The notes beneath the pieces were generated by a model. That model saw nothing but the letters and a program-made list of their open reading frames with translations. It was not told the origin of the DNA and did no database searches. From assembly GCA_965279115.1 (NCBI GenBank), contig OZ257137.1, forward strand, positions 4,588,001-4,652,000: a stretch of 64,000 nucleotides of DNA, read 5' to 3'. The position numbers and the translations under genes are program-made. Below are positions 43,390-52,453 of this stretch, one piece after another (the first letter of the stretch is position 1; every line of letters starts with the position of its first letter). This stretch comes from JAEUOS01 sp965279115. GTDB taxonomy: Bacteria > Pseudomonadota > Gammaproteobacteria > Burkholderiales > JAEUOS01.

Positions 43390-45537
43390 CTAGCGTCCGG
43401 CCGCGCGCATCGCTTCGGCCAGTGCTGTCCAGCGCGGATCGGTGGCGAGTGCCTCGACGCTCAAGGATACCTTGCGTCGCCAGTTCGGGTATTCGCGATA
43501 GGTGCCCGGGATATTGATCGGCAGTGCCTCGCCGGCGATGTCGTCGAGCTGCACCACCGCCAGCATCGCGCGGGTCTGGCCGACGGCGGCGTGCAGCGCC
43601 GCCGCCACGGCGGCAATGTCGTCGCGGTTCGCCGGCGCCTGGCCGATCCTGGCCAGGAGGTCCAGCAAGCCGCGCCGCTCGGGTTCGCGGCGGGCGGCTT
43701 CGGCGTCGCGCAACTGCGCCTCGGGGAAGAGTCCCAGCGCGGCACGGCGCTCGATATCCGCGCCGCTCCAGTATTCGGCGATGGTCGGCATGTCGTGGGT
43801 GACGGCGGTGGCCAGGGCCTGGGCGGGATACTCGTCCGGATGCTTGAACGACCCGTCGCCCTGCCAGTGGCGCTCGAACTGCAGGACCCGGTAGGACAAC
43901 AAGCCACGCTCGGCGAGCGACTCGCGCAGGCCGTCAGGCACCGAGCCCAGGTCCTCGCCCACCACCATGCAGGCGTTGCGGCGGCTTTCCAGCGCGACGA
44001 TGCCGGCCAGCATGTCGAAGGCGTTGCGCACGTAGCCGCCGGCGGCGCCCTTCATGCCGGCGGGTATCCAGAAAAGCCTGGTCAACGCCATCACGTGGTC
44101 GATGCGCAGCGCGCCGGCCGAGCGCATGTTGGCGGCAAGCAGCGCGGCCATCGGCGCGTAGGCGGCGGCCTCGAGGGCGCGCGGTTTCCACGGCGGCAGG
44201 CCCCAGTCCTGGCCTTCGCGGTTGAGCATGTCGGGCGGCGCGCCGACGCTGGCGGCCGACGAAAACAGGGACTGCGCGCCCCAGCATTCGGCGCCATCAT
44301 CGGCCGCACCCACCGCCAGGTCGCGGTACAGGCCGATGCGCATCCCGGCATAACGTGCGGCCGCTGCCGCGTTGGCAAGCTGGCTCTCGGCCTGCCACTG
44401 CAGGTATTGCTGGAACTCCACGTCGGCGTCATGGGTGGCGCGGAACTCGCGCACCGCCGGGCTGTCCGGCGCGCGCAGTTCTTCCGGCCAGTCGCGCCAT
44501 CCGGGCAGATGTCCGAGTCGTTCCAGCAGCATGAAGCGCAACGCCTCGAATGTGGCATGGCAGGCGAGGTCCTGGCCAGCGTGGCGCACGAAGTCGCGGA
44601 ACGCCGTGACTTGTGCATCCGTCGCAGCGCGCTGGCTAAAGCGTTGGTGCAAGACCTTGAGCACCGCCAGCTTCAGGGCGCTCACCGCCACATGATCGAC
44701 CAGCGCGGTGTCACGGGCAGCCGCGAGCCGCTCGCGGAACCCGGCGCTTGCCACCATCGCCTGCGCGTCCGGGCAATCGGCGAAGTCGGCGACCGCCTCG
44801 ACGTCGATGTAGAGCGGGTCCAGCATCAGGCGCGAAGAGGGGGCATACGGGCTGGCTTCGTCCGGACGGGCGAGGTGCCGCGCATGCAGCGGATTGAGCC
44901 CGATCAGCGCCGCGCCGGCGCTGCCGGCGGTGCGCGCAAGTCGCGCCAGGTCGGTGAAGTCGCCGATCCCCCAGTTGCGCGCGGAACGCAGGGCGTACAA
45001 CTGGACAGCCAGGCCCCAGCAGCGGCCGCCGTCGGCCAGGAATGCCGGTACATGGCAGCGACCCGGCGCGGCGATGACCGCGCAGCGCGCACCCAGCGCC
45101 GGCAGTTGCAAGTAGTGATAGCCCGCCGGCAGGGCAACGCCCAAGGCCATGCGATAGCCACCGCGCGTGACGCCAGCGCCGTCGCGCTGGCCGCCATCAT
45201 GCTGCGGCTGCGGGTGCGTCTGTCCGGACTGCGTCGCACCCGACTCGAGGGTGATGGTCCAGGCGAGTGCGCCGGCAGCCTCGGCGCCGGTGAGGTTCAA
45301 TGCGAGTTCCAGCGGCGAATCCGGGTTCACCTTCAGCACCGGCGGCAGCACGCGCGCCCAGGCAGCGTCCTCGAGCGCGCGTGCCTGCGACTCCAGGTCG
45401 TTGTCCGGGTCGAAATCAAGGGCGCGCAGCAGGGCGCGCGCGGTAGTCCCGGTGAGGTCGCGTCTGACGCCCAGGCCGTCCCAGTAGCCGCCTTCGATCC
45501 CGGCGGCGTGCGCGAGACGGCGCAGGCTCTCGTTCAT
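43390..45537 (-). CDS. malQ: 4-alpha-glucanotransferase (amylomaltase)
   Basis: GH77 enzyme that disproportionates malto-oligosaccharides and releases glucose; cytoplasmic. At 715 residues it is of MalQ type. The catalytic nucleophile is probably Asp480 in ALRIDHVMAL; the acid/base Glu lies in VVGEDLGSVP; the third Asp is in THDMPTIAEYW. The ATG at 45537 overlaps the glgX stop (ATGA), so translation is coupled. It processes short dextrins left by GlgP and GlgX. Confidence 0.94.
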   Translation of the reverse strand: MNESLRRLAHAAGIEGGYWDGLGVRRDLTGTTARALLRALDFDPDNDLESQARALEDAAWARVLPPVLKVNPDSPLELALNLTGAEAAGALAWTITLESGATQSGQTHPQPQHDGGQRDGAGVTRGGYRMALGVALPAGYHYLQLPALGARCAVIAAPGRCHVPAFLADGGRCWGLAVQLYALRSARNWGIGDFTDLARLARTAGSAGAALIGLNPLHARHLARPDEASPYAPSSRLMLDPLYIDVEAVADFADCPDAQAMVASAGFRERLAAARDTALVDHVAVSALKLAVLKVLHQRFSQRAATDAQVTAFRDFVRHAGQDLACHATFEALRFMLLERLGHLPGWRDWPEELRAPDSPAVREFRATHDADVEFQQYLQWQAESQLANAAAAARYAGMRIGLYRDLAVGAADDGAECWGAQSLFSSAASVGAPPDMLNREGQDWGLPPWKPRALEAAAYAPMAALLAANMRSAGALRIDHVMALTRLFWIPAGMKGAAGGYVRNAFDMLAGIVALESRRNACMVVGEDLGSVPDGLRESLAERGLLSYRVLQFERHWQGDGSFKHPDEYPAQALATAVTHDMPTIAEYWSGADIERRAALGLFPEAQLRDAEAARREPERRGLLDLLARIGQAPANRDDIAAVAAALHAAVGQTRAMLAVVQLDDIAGEALPINIPGTYREYPNWRRKVSLSVEALATDPRWTALAEAMRAAGR

Positions 45538-47639
45538 GCCCGGCCTTCCTCGCCATGCTGCGACACCAGCAGTACCACCGATTCCGGCGGCGCCGCGACG
45601 GCCGCGCCGTCGCGCACCTCCGGCGCGCCGGACGATGCCAGCAATACCTGCCAGGCGCGCGCTGGCGCCTCCGGCAGCACGAACGGCACCGGATCGGCGG
45701 CACCGTTGATCAGCACCAGCAACGCGGTGTCGTCGGGGCCGGTGCGTCCCAGCTGGAAGGCGAAGGCGCGCCGCGCCGCGTCTTCCCAGTCGAGCGGCGT
45801 CATCTCGGCGCCGCCGGCCGACAGCCAGCGGATATCGGCCTCTCCGGAATCGAGCAGGCGGCCGTCAAACCAGTGGCGTGTGCGCAAGCCGGGATGGGTG
45901 CGGCGGATGCGCGCGAGTTCGGCGGTGAACGCGGCGATCGAGCGGTCTGCCCCGTCCCAGTCTATCCAGGTGGTCGGGTTGTCCTGCGCGTAGGCGTTGT
46001 TGTTGCCGTCCTGGGTGCGGCCCTGCTCATCACCGGCCGGCAGCATGGGCACGCCCTGCGACACGAACAGGGTGGCCAGCATGGCGCGCACCAGCCGGTC
46101 ACGCCGCGCCTTGATCAACGGATCCGCCGTCGCGCCTTCGACACCGCAATTGATGCTGCGGTTGTCGTTGTTGCCGTCCGCATTGGCCTGGCCGTTGGCT
46201 TCGTTGTGCTTGTGTTCATAGGCCACCAGGTCGGCCAGGGTGAAGCCGTCGTGCGCGGTGACGAAGTTGATCGATGCCAGCGGCCCGCGCCCGGAGTGGC
46301 GGAACAGGTCGGACGAGCCGGCGATGCGGCGCGCCAGTTCGCCGCAGCCGGTGGCGCGCGTCAGCCAGAAGCCGCGCACGCTGTCGCGGTAGCGGTCGTT
46401 CCACTCCGCGAAGCGCGGCGGGAACGCGCCGGTGGACCAGGTGGCGACGTCCCAAGGTTCGGCGATCAGCTTGGTGCCCGCGAGCACCGGGTCCTGGCGC
46501 AGCGCGTCGAGAAACCTGGCGCGTGCATCGAACCCGGCCGGGCCGCGCGCCAGCGCGGTGGCGAGATCGAAGCGGAAGCCGTCGACGTGCATGTCGCGTA
46601 CCCAGAAGCGCAGGGAATCCATCACCATGCGCAGCACCGGCGGCGAATCGAGGTCGAGGGTGTTGCCGCAGCCCGACAGGTCGTCGTACTGGCGCGGGGC
46701 ATCGCGACGCAGCCGGTAGTACGAGCGGTTGTCGATGCCGCGCCAGCACAGGGTGGGGCCGGCCTCGTTGCCTTCCGCGGTGTGGTTGTAGACCACGTCG
46801 AGTATCACTTCCAGCCCCGCCGCATGCAGGGTCTTGACCATGGAGCGGAACTCGGTGGCCGGGTCACGCCCGCCTGCATAGCGCGCGGCCGGGGCGAAGT
46901 AGCCGATCGGGTTGTAGCCCCAGTAGTTGACCAGTTCATTGGTGACGAGCATGCGCTCGTCGATGAAAGCCTGCACCGGCAGCAGTTCGACCGCGCTGGC
47001 GCCGGCCGCCTTCAGGCGCGCGATGGAGGCCGGATGTGCCAGCCCCGCGTAGGTGCCGCGCAGGTGGGCCGGCACCGCCGGGTTCATCATCGAATAGCCC
47101 TTGACATGAGCCTCGCAGATCACGGTGTCATGCCATGGCGTGGCGGGGTGGCGGTCGTCGCCCCAGTCGAACGCGCCATCGACCACCACCGAGCATGCCG
47201 CCGCCCAGGCGTTGTCGCGGCGGTCGAACGAAAGATCGCCGCGTGCGTTGCCGACCCGGTAGCCGTAGTGCGCGTCGCTCCAGCGGAAGGTGCCGGTGAA
47301 GGCCCGCGCGTACGGGTCGATGAGCAGCTTGTGCGGGTTGAAGCGGTGCCCGGCCTCCGGTTCATAGGGGCCGAAGACGCGGTAGCCATAGGCCTGCCCG
47401 GGGCGTGCGTCGGGCAGGTAGGCATGCCAGACCTGGTCGGTGCATTCGGGCAGGACGATGCGCGCGATCTCATGCGCCGCGTCGGCGTCGAACAGGCACA
47501 ACTCCACCTTTTGCGCGTGGGCGGAAAAAAGCGCGAAATTGACCCCGCCGCCGTCCCAGGTGGCGCCCAGCGGCCAGGCCCGCCCCGGCAGGACGCGCCA
47601 TTCGCGGGTATGGTCGTGGGTGTGCTTCAGGGCGTTCAA
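45534..47639 (-). CDS. glgX: Glycogen debranching enzyme GlgX
   Basis: GH13 isoamylase-type enzyme hydrolysing alpha-1,6 branches of phosphorylase-limited glycogen. Start placed at TTG 47639, which overlaps the glgB stop by four bases (TTGA) and has GAGAGGA upstream. This gives 701 residues, beginning just before the N-terminal CBM48-like domain (PLGATWDGGGVNFALFS). A longer frame would extend into glgB. The catalytic nucleophile Asp is near 358 in GFRFDLATAL, the acid/base Glu is in LIAEPWDV, and NFVTAHDGFTL is present. Confidence 0.93.
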   Translation of the reverse strand: MNALKHTHDHTREWRVLPGRAWPLGATWDGGGVNFALFSAHAQKVELCLFDADAAHEIARIVLPECTDQVWHAYLPDARPGQAYGYRVFGPYEPEAGHRFNPHKLLIDPYARAFTGTFRWSDAHYGYRVGNARGDLSFDRRDNAWAAACSVVVDGAFDWGDDRHPATPWHDTVICEAHVKGYSMMNPAVPAHLRGTYAGLAHPASIARLKAAGASAVELLPVQAFIDERMLVTNELVNYWGYNPIGYFAPAARYAGGRDPATEFRSMVKTLHAAGLEVILDVVYNHTAEGNEAGPTLCWRGIDNRSYYRLRRDAPRQYDDLSGCGNTLDLDSPPVLRMVMDSLRFWVRDMHVDGFRFDLATALARGPAGFDARARFLDALRQDPVLAGTKLIAEPWDVATWSTGAFPPRFAEWNDRYRDSVRGFWLTRATGCGELARRIAGSSDLFRHSGRGPLASINFVTAHDGFTLADLVAYEHKHNEANGQANADGNNDNRSINCGVEGATADPLIKARRDRLVRAMLATLFVSQGVPMLPAGDEQGRTQDGNNNAYAQDNPTTWIDWDGADRSIAAFTAELARIRRTHPGLRTRHWFDGRLLDSGEADIRWLSAGGAEMTPLDWEDAARRAFAFQLGRTGPDDTALLVLINGAADPVPFVLPEAPARAWQVLLASSGAPEVRDGAAVAAPPESVVLLVSQHGEEGRA

Positions 47640-49828
47640 GCGGTCCTCTCCAGGCTCAGCATCAGGCAGGCCAGGGGCGGGAGGGTCAGGGTCAGGGAAT
47701 GATCGCGGCCGTGGCAGGGCGCGGCGATGCTGTCGACGCCGCCGCCGTTGCCCATGTCGGACCCGCCATACCATGCGGAATCGGTGTTGATGATCTCGCG
47801 GTAGTGGCCGGGAAGCGGCACGCCGATGCGGTAGCCGGTGCGCGGCACCGGCGTGAAATTGCATACCGCGAGTACCAGCGTGCGGTCATCCCGGCCGCGG
47901 CGCATGAAGGCGATCACGCTCTGGTCGCTGTCGGCGAAGTCGATCCACTCGAAGCCGCGCGGTTCGCAATCGCATTGGTGCAGCGCCGGCGTGTCGCGAT
48001 AGGCGCCATTGAGGTCGGCCACCAGGCGCCTGACGCCATCGTGCAGCGGATCGCCGAGCGCTTCCCAGTCAAGCTGGCCGTCATGGTTCCATTCGGCGGC
48101 CTGGCCGAATTCGCCGCCCATGAAAAGCAGCTTCTTGCCGGGATGTGCCCACATGAAGCCGTAGTAGAGGCGCAGGTTGGCGAATTGCTGCCAGCGGTCA
48201 CCCGGCATCTTGGCCAGCAGCGAACCCTTGCCATGCACCACCTCGTCGTGCGAGAGCGGCAGGACGAAATTCTCGCTGAAGGCGTACATCAGCCCGAATG
48301 TGAGCGCGTTGTGGTGGAACTGCCGATGCACCGGGTCGCGCCGCATGTAGTCCAGGGTATCGTGCATCCAGCCCATGTTCCACTTGTAGGCGAAGCCCAG
48401 CCCGCCGTGACCGACCGGGTGCGAAACACCCGGCCAGGCGGTGGACTCCTCGGCCAGTGTCACCGCATGCGGCGCGCGTTCGCTCACCAGTGCGTTGGTT
48501 TCGCGCAGGAACTGCACCGCCTCCAGGTTCTCGCGCCCGCCATGCCGGTTGGGGATCCACTGGCCGGGATCGCGACTGTAGTCGAGGTAAAGCATCGAGG
48601 CGACGGCGTCGACACGCAGTCCGTCCAGGCCGTAATGCTCCAGCCAGTAGAGCGCGTTGGCGGTCAGGAAGTTGCGCACTTCGCTGCGGCCGTAGTTGTA
48701 GATCAGGGTGTTCCAGTCCGGATGCAGGCCCTGGCGGGGGTCGGCGTGTTCGTAGAGATGGGTGCCGTCGAACTTCGCCAGCGCGTGGGCATCGGACGGA
48801 AAATGCCCCGGTACCCAGTCGAGCAGCACGCCGACGCCCGCGGCGTGGAAGCGCGCGATGAACTCGGCGAATTCGGCCGGCGAGCCATGCCGCGCCGTGG
48901 GCGCGTAGAGGCCGGTGGGCTGGTAGCCCCAGGAGCCGTCGAACGGGTGTTCCATCACCGGCAACAGCTCGATGTGGGTGAAAGCCAGTTCGCGCACGTA
49001 GGGCAGCAGGCGGTCGCCGATCTCGCGCCAGGTGAGGAAGCGGCCGTCGGCGCCGCGCCGCCATGAGCCGGCATGGACTTCGTAGATGGAAACCGGCGCC
49101 TCGCGCGAGGCGCGCGCCGGCTGGACCGGGGCGCCGGCGAGCGGTCGCGCCACCACCGAGGCGGTGGCCGGGCGCATCTCGGCCTCGCGCGCCATCGGAT
49201 CGGCCTTGAAAGGCATGCGCTCCCAGGCGGGCCCGGCGATGTCGAACTTGTAACGCGCGCCCGGCATCACGCCGGGCAGGAAGATCTCCCATACGCCGCA
49301 CTCGCGGCGCAGGCGCATCGGATGGCGGCGCGTGTCCCAGTGGTTGAAGTCGCCCACCACGGCGACGCGCCGTGCGTTGGGCGCCCAGACTGAAAAGGCG
49401 GTGCCGGCGACGCCGTCAAACTCGCGCGGCTGCGCGCCGAGCACGTCGAACAGCCGCATGTGCCGGCCCTCGGCGATCAGCCAGGCGTCGGTCTCGCCCA
49501 GGATCGGCCCGAAGCGGTACGGGTCGTCAATGGTGAAAGTGCCAAGCGGCCAGTCCACCTCCAGCCGGTAGTCGCACTTTGCGCGAGCAGCGCCGATGCT
49601 GCCCGTGAACAGGCCGTCCGCATGGACCTGGGTGAGCTCGCCCAGCGTGGTGCCGTGCGGCGAGACGACCCGCACACCACGCGCCGCGGGGAGCAGCGCG
49701 GCAACCCGCACGCCATCGGCGCCCGCATGCATGCCGAGAACGCCGAACGGGTCCTCGGCGCGTGCCTCGATGAGCGCGGCGATCGTTTCGGGATCGAGCC
49801 CTGTGGCCACTGGCAAGGGGGATTTCAC
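47636..49828 (-). CDS. glgB: 1,4-alpha-glucan branching enzyme
   Basis: GH13 transferase that makes alpha-1,6 branches in glycogen. The GTG start at 49828 gives 730 residues, the standard GlgB length with both N-terminal domains (N1 and CBM48: GTAFSVWAPNARRVAVVGDFN). Nucleophile Asp407 lies in LRVDAVASMLYLDYSR, acid/base Glu in LAEESTAWP, and the third acid in LSHDEVVHGKGSL. It starts 8 bases after the glgP stop and is coupled to glgX. Confidence 0.95.
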   Translation of the reverse strand: MKSPLPVATGLDPETIAALIEARAEDPFGVLGMHAGADGVRVAALLPAARGVRVVSPHGTTLGELTQVHADGLFTGSIGAARAKCDYRLEVDWPLGTFTIDDPYRFGPILGETDAWLIAEGRHMRLFDVLGAQPREFDGVAGTAFSVWAPNARRVAVVGDFNHWDTRRHPMRLRRECGVWEIFLPGVMPGARYKFDIAGPAWERMPFKADPMAREAEMRPATASVVARPLAGAPVQPARASREAPVSIYEVHAGSWRRGADGRFLTWREIGDRLLPYVRELAFTHIELLPVMEHPFDGSWGYQPTGLYAPTARHGSPAEFAEFIARFHAAGVGVLLDWVPGHFPSDAHALAKFDGTHLYEHADPRQGLHPDWNTLIYNYGRSEVRNFLTANALYWLEHYGLDGLRVDAVASMLYLDYSRDPGQWIPNRHGGRENLEAVQFLRETNALVSERAPHAVTLAEESTAWPGVSHPVGHGGLGFAYKWNMGWMHDTLDYMRRDPVHRQFHHNALTFGLMYAFSENFVLPLSHDEVVHGKGSLLAKMPGDRWQQFANLRLYYGFMWAHPGKKLLFMGGEFGQAAEWNHDGQLDWEALGDPLHDGVRRLVADLNGAYRDTPALHQCDCEPRGFEWIDFADSDQSVIAFMRRGRDDRTLVLAVCNFTPVPRTGYRIGVPLPGHYREIINTDSAWYGGSDMGNGGGVDSIAAPCHGRDHSLTLTLPPLACLMLSLERTA

Positions 49829-49836
49829 CGGCGCGG

Positions 49837-52299
49837 CTAGCGGGCCAGCGGCTGGACCCGCCAGATGCCCTCGGCATACTCGCGAATCGTGCGGTCGCTT
49901 GAAAACGGCCCCATCGCGGCGACGTTCCTGACCGCCATCGCGTTCCAGGCCGGCCGGTCGGCGTACAGGGTGTCGACGCGATCCTGCGCTGCCATGTAGC
50001 TGGCGTGATCGGCCAGCAGCATGTAGTGGTCGCCGTGGTCGAGCAGCGACTGCACGATCGGGTGGTAGCGGGTGGGCTCCTCGGAAGAGAAATGCCCGCC
50101 GCCGATCTGGTCGATCACCTGGCGCAATTCCGCACTGGCCGCGTAGTGCTCGCGCGGCTGGTAGCCGCGCTCGCGCGCGGCGGCGACCTCCGCGGTGGAC
50201 ATGCCGAAGATGAAGATGTTGTCGTCTCCCACCGCTTCGCGGATCTCGACGTTGGCGCCGTCGTCGGTGCCGATGGTGAGCGCGCCATTCAGGGCCAGCT
50301 TCATGTTGCCGGTGCCCGAGGCCTCGGTGCCGGCGGTGGAGATCTGTTCGGACAGGTCCGCCGCCGGAATGATGTTGCGCGCCACCGAAACGCCGTAGTT
50401 GGGCACGAACACCACCTTGAGGCGCCCGTCGATGCGCGGGTCGGCATTGACCACCGCGGCCACATCGTTGATCAGGCGGATGATGAGTTTGGCCATGAAG
50501 TAGGCCGACGCGGACTTGCCGGCGAAGATCACGGTGCGCGGCACCCAGTTCCCGGCGGGATCGGCGAGGATGCGGTTGTACCGGGTGATGACCCCCAGCA
50601 CGTTGAGCAGCTGGCGCTTGTATTCATGGATGCGCTTGATCTGCACGTCGAACAGCGAATCCGGGCTCACGGCGATGCCGGTGACGCGGCTGATGTAGTC
50701 GGCCAGCCGGCGCTTGTTGGCCGCCTTAACCGCGGCGAATTCGGTCAGGAAGGCCGCATCGGCTGCCAGCGGACGCAGCTTGACGAGCTCGTCCAGGTTG
50801 GCGCGCCAGCCGTCCCCGATGCGATGGTCGATCAGGCGCGACAAGTCCGGATTGGCAAGCGCCAGCCAGCGGCGCGGCGTGATGCCGTTGGTGCGGTTGA
50901 CCATGCGGCCGGGGAAGAGGCGGTCGAAATCCGCGAAGATGGTCTCGCGCAGGAGTTGCGAATGCAGCTTGGACACACCGTTGACCTTGTGGCTGGCCAG
51001 CACCGAAAGGTAGGCCATGCGCACCCGGCGGCCGTGCGATTCGTCGATCAGCGAGACCCGGCGCAGGAGGTCGGCGTCGTCGCCGTGCTCGCGCCTGACC
51101 TGGTCGAGGAACAGCTCGTTGATGTCGAAAATGATCTTCATGTGGCGCGGCAGCACCCGCTCGAGCATCGCCACCGGCCAGGTTTCGAGCGCCTCCGGCA
51201 TGAGCGTGTGGTTGGTGTAGGAAAAGATCCGGGTGGTCAGTTTCCAGGCGAGCGTCCACGGGATGCGCCGCTCGTCCACCAGGAGGCGCATCAGTTCCGG
51301 AACCGCGATCGCAGGGTGGGTGTCGTTCAAGTGGATCGACACCTTGTCGGCGAGTTGCTCGACGCCGGCATGGGTCTTGAAGTAGCGCCGCAGCAGGTCC
51401 TGCAGCGAGGCGCTGACGAAGAAGTACTCCTGGCGCAGGCGCAGTTCGCGGCCATGCTCGGTGCTGTCGTCCGGGTAGAGCACGCGCGAGACGTTTTCGG
51501 AGGCGTTCTTGTCCTCGATGGCGGCGGTGTAGTTGCCCTGGTTGAACAGGGCCAGGTTGATGCCTTCGCTGGAGGTGGCCGACCACAGGCGCAGGGTGTT
51601 GACCGCCGATGTCCCGTAGCCCGGCACCAGGGTGTCGTAGGCCATCGCCAGCACATCGTCGGAGTCCACCCAGTGGGCCTGCTTGTCGTGATATTCGACG
51701 CGTCCGCCGAAGCGGATGGTGTACTTCACTTCGGGGCGCGCGAATTCCCATGGATTGCCCGACACCAGCCAGTGGTCCGGATACTCGACCTGGCGGCCGT
51801 CGACGAGGCGCTGGGCGAACATGCCGTATTCGTAGCGTATGCCGTAGCCGAATCCAGGCAGGGAGAGCGTGGCCATCGAATCGAGGAAACATGCCGCCAG
51901 GCGGCCGAGCCCGCCATTGCCAAGCGCCGGGTCCGGTTCGAGTTCGGCCAGCTCGTCGATGTCCATGCCGAGCGCGCGCATGGCGTCATGGCATTGGTCA
52001 TACAGTCCCAGCGCGATGAGCGCGTTGGTCAGCGCGCGTCCGGGCAGGAACTCCATCGACAGGTAGTACACCCGCTTGACGTTCTGCCGGTACTGGCGGC
52101 GCGTGGTGTCCATCCAGCGCTGCACCAGGCGGTCGCGCACCGCCATCGACATGGCGTAGAGCCAGTCGCGCTGCGAGGCGGCGGTCGAATCCTTGCCGAG
52201 CGTGTACATCAGGTGGTGCGCGATCGACTTGCGCAGCGACTCGGCGTCGCCACCGGGGCCATCTTCCGGAAGTCCGGTGTTCCTTTGCGGTGTGGTCAT
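49837..52299 (-). CDS. glgP: Glycogen/maltodextrin phosphorylase
   Basis: GT35 enzyme that releases glucose-1-phosphate from glycogen ends using phosphate and pyridoxal phosphate. The 820-residue length is typical. The PLP lysine is Lys667 in ASGTGNMKLALNGAL; other blocks are NGGLGRLAACFLDSMA and RIHEYKRQLLN. The AGGAA site lies just before the ATG. It is the first gene after the sigma-54-type promoter and leads glgP-glgB-glgX-malQ. Confidence 0.95.
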   Translation of the reverse strand: MTTPQRNTGLPEDGPGGDAESLRKSIAHHLMYTLGKDSTAASQRDWLYAMSMAVRDRLVQRWMDTTRRQYRQNVKRVYYLSMEFLPGRALTNALIALGLYDQCHDAMRALGMDIDELAELEPDPALGNGGLGRLAACFLDSMATLSLPGFGYGIRYEYGMFAQRLVDGRQVEYPDHWLVSGNPWEFARPEVKYTIRFGGRVEYHDKQAHWVDSDDVLAMAYDTLVPGYGTSAVNTLRLWSATSSEGINLALFNQGNYTAAIEDKNASENVSRVLYPDDSTEHGRELRLRQEYFFVSASLQDLLRRYFKTHAGVEQLADKVSIHLNDTHPAIAVPELMRLLVDERRIPWTLAWKLTTRIFSYTNHTLMPEALETWPVAMLERVLPRHMKIIFDINELFLDQVRREHGDDADLLRRVSLIDESHGRRVRMAYLSVLASHKVNGVSKLHSQLLRETIFADFDRLFPGRMVNRTNGITPRRWLALANPDLSRLIDHRIGDGWRANLDELVKLRPLAADAAFLTEFAAVKAANKRRLADYISRVTGIAVSPDSLFDVQIKRIHEYKRQLLNVLGVITRYNRILADPAGNWVPRTVIFAGKSASAYFMAKLIIRLINDVAAVVNADPRIDGRLKVVFVPNYGVSVARNIIPAADLSEQISTAGTEASGTGNMKLALNGALTIGTDDGANVEIREAVGDDNIFIFGMSTAEVAAARERGYQPREHYAASAELRQVIDQIGGGHFSSEEPTRYHPIVQSLLDHGDHYMLLADHASYMAAQDRVDTLYADRPAWNAMAVRNVAAMGPFSSDRTIREYAEGIWRVQPLAR

Positions 52300-52387
52300 C
52301 GTTCCTGCGTCAGGTAAAAGGTTCGAACAGGGAGGCGCGTGCGCTGCCAGCGGGCAAGCCGTTCATGCGCCCATTTTGCCGAATGAG

Positions 52388-52403
52388 TGCAACGAGCGTG
52401 CCA
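52388..52403 (-). promoter_or_regulatory. Sigma-54 (-24/-12) promoter upstream of glgP
   Basis: The minus strand reads TGGCACG-CTCG-TTGCA, an exact match to TGGCACG-N4-TTGCW with correct spacing and a preceding C. The predicted transcript start is near 52377, giving a leader of about 78 bases to the glgP start. It lies in the 154-base gap after glgA. It would need an enhancer-binding activator, which is not identified here. Confidence 0.8.
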
Positions 52404-52453
52404 GAAGCGTGCGTGAGCGATTTTGGTGCATCCGCATAGGCATCTTCGCCAGG

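Noticed and set aside
50005..52317. 770-codon plus-strand open frame opposite glgP
   Set aside because: glgP on the minus strand has full catalytic motifs; the opposite frame is a GC-driven shadow.
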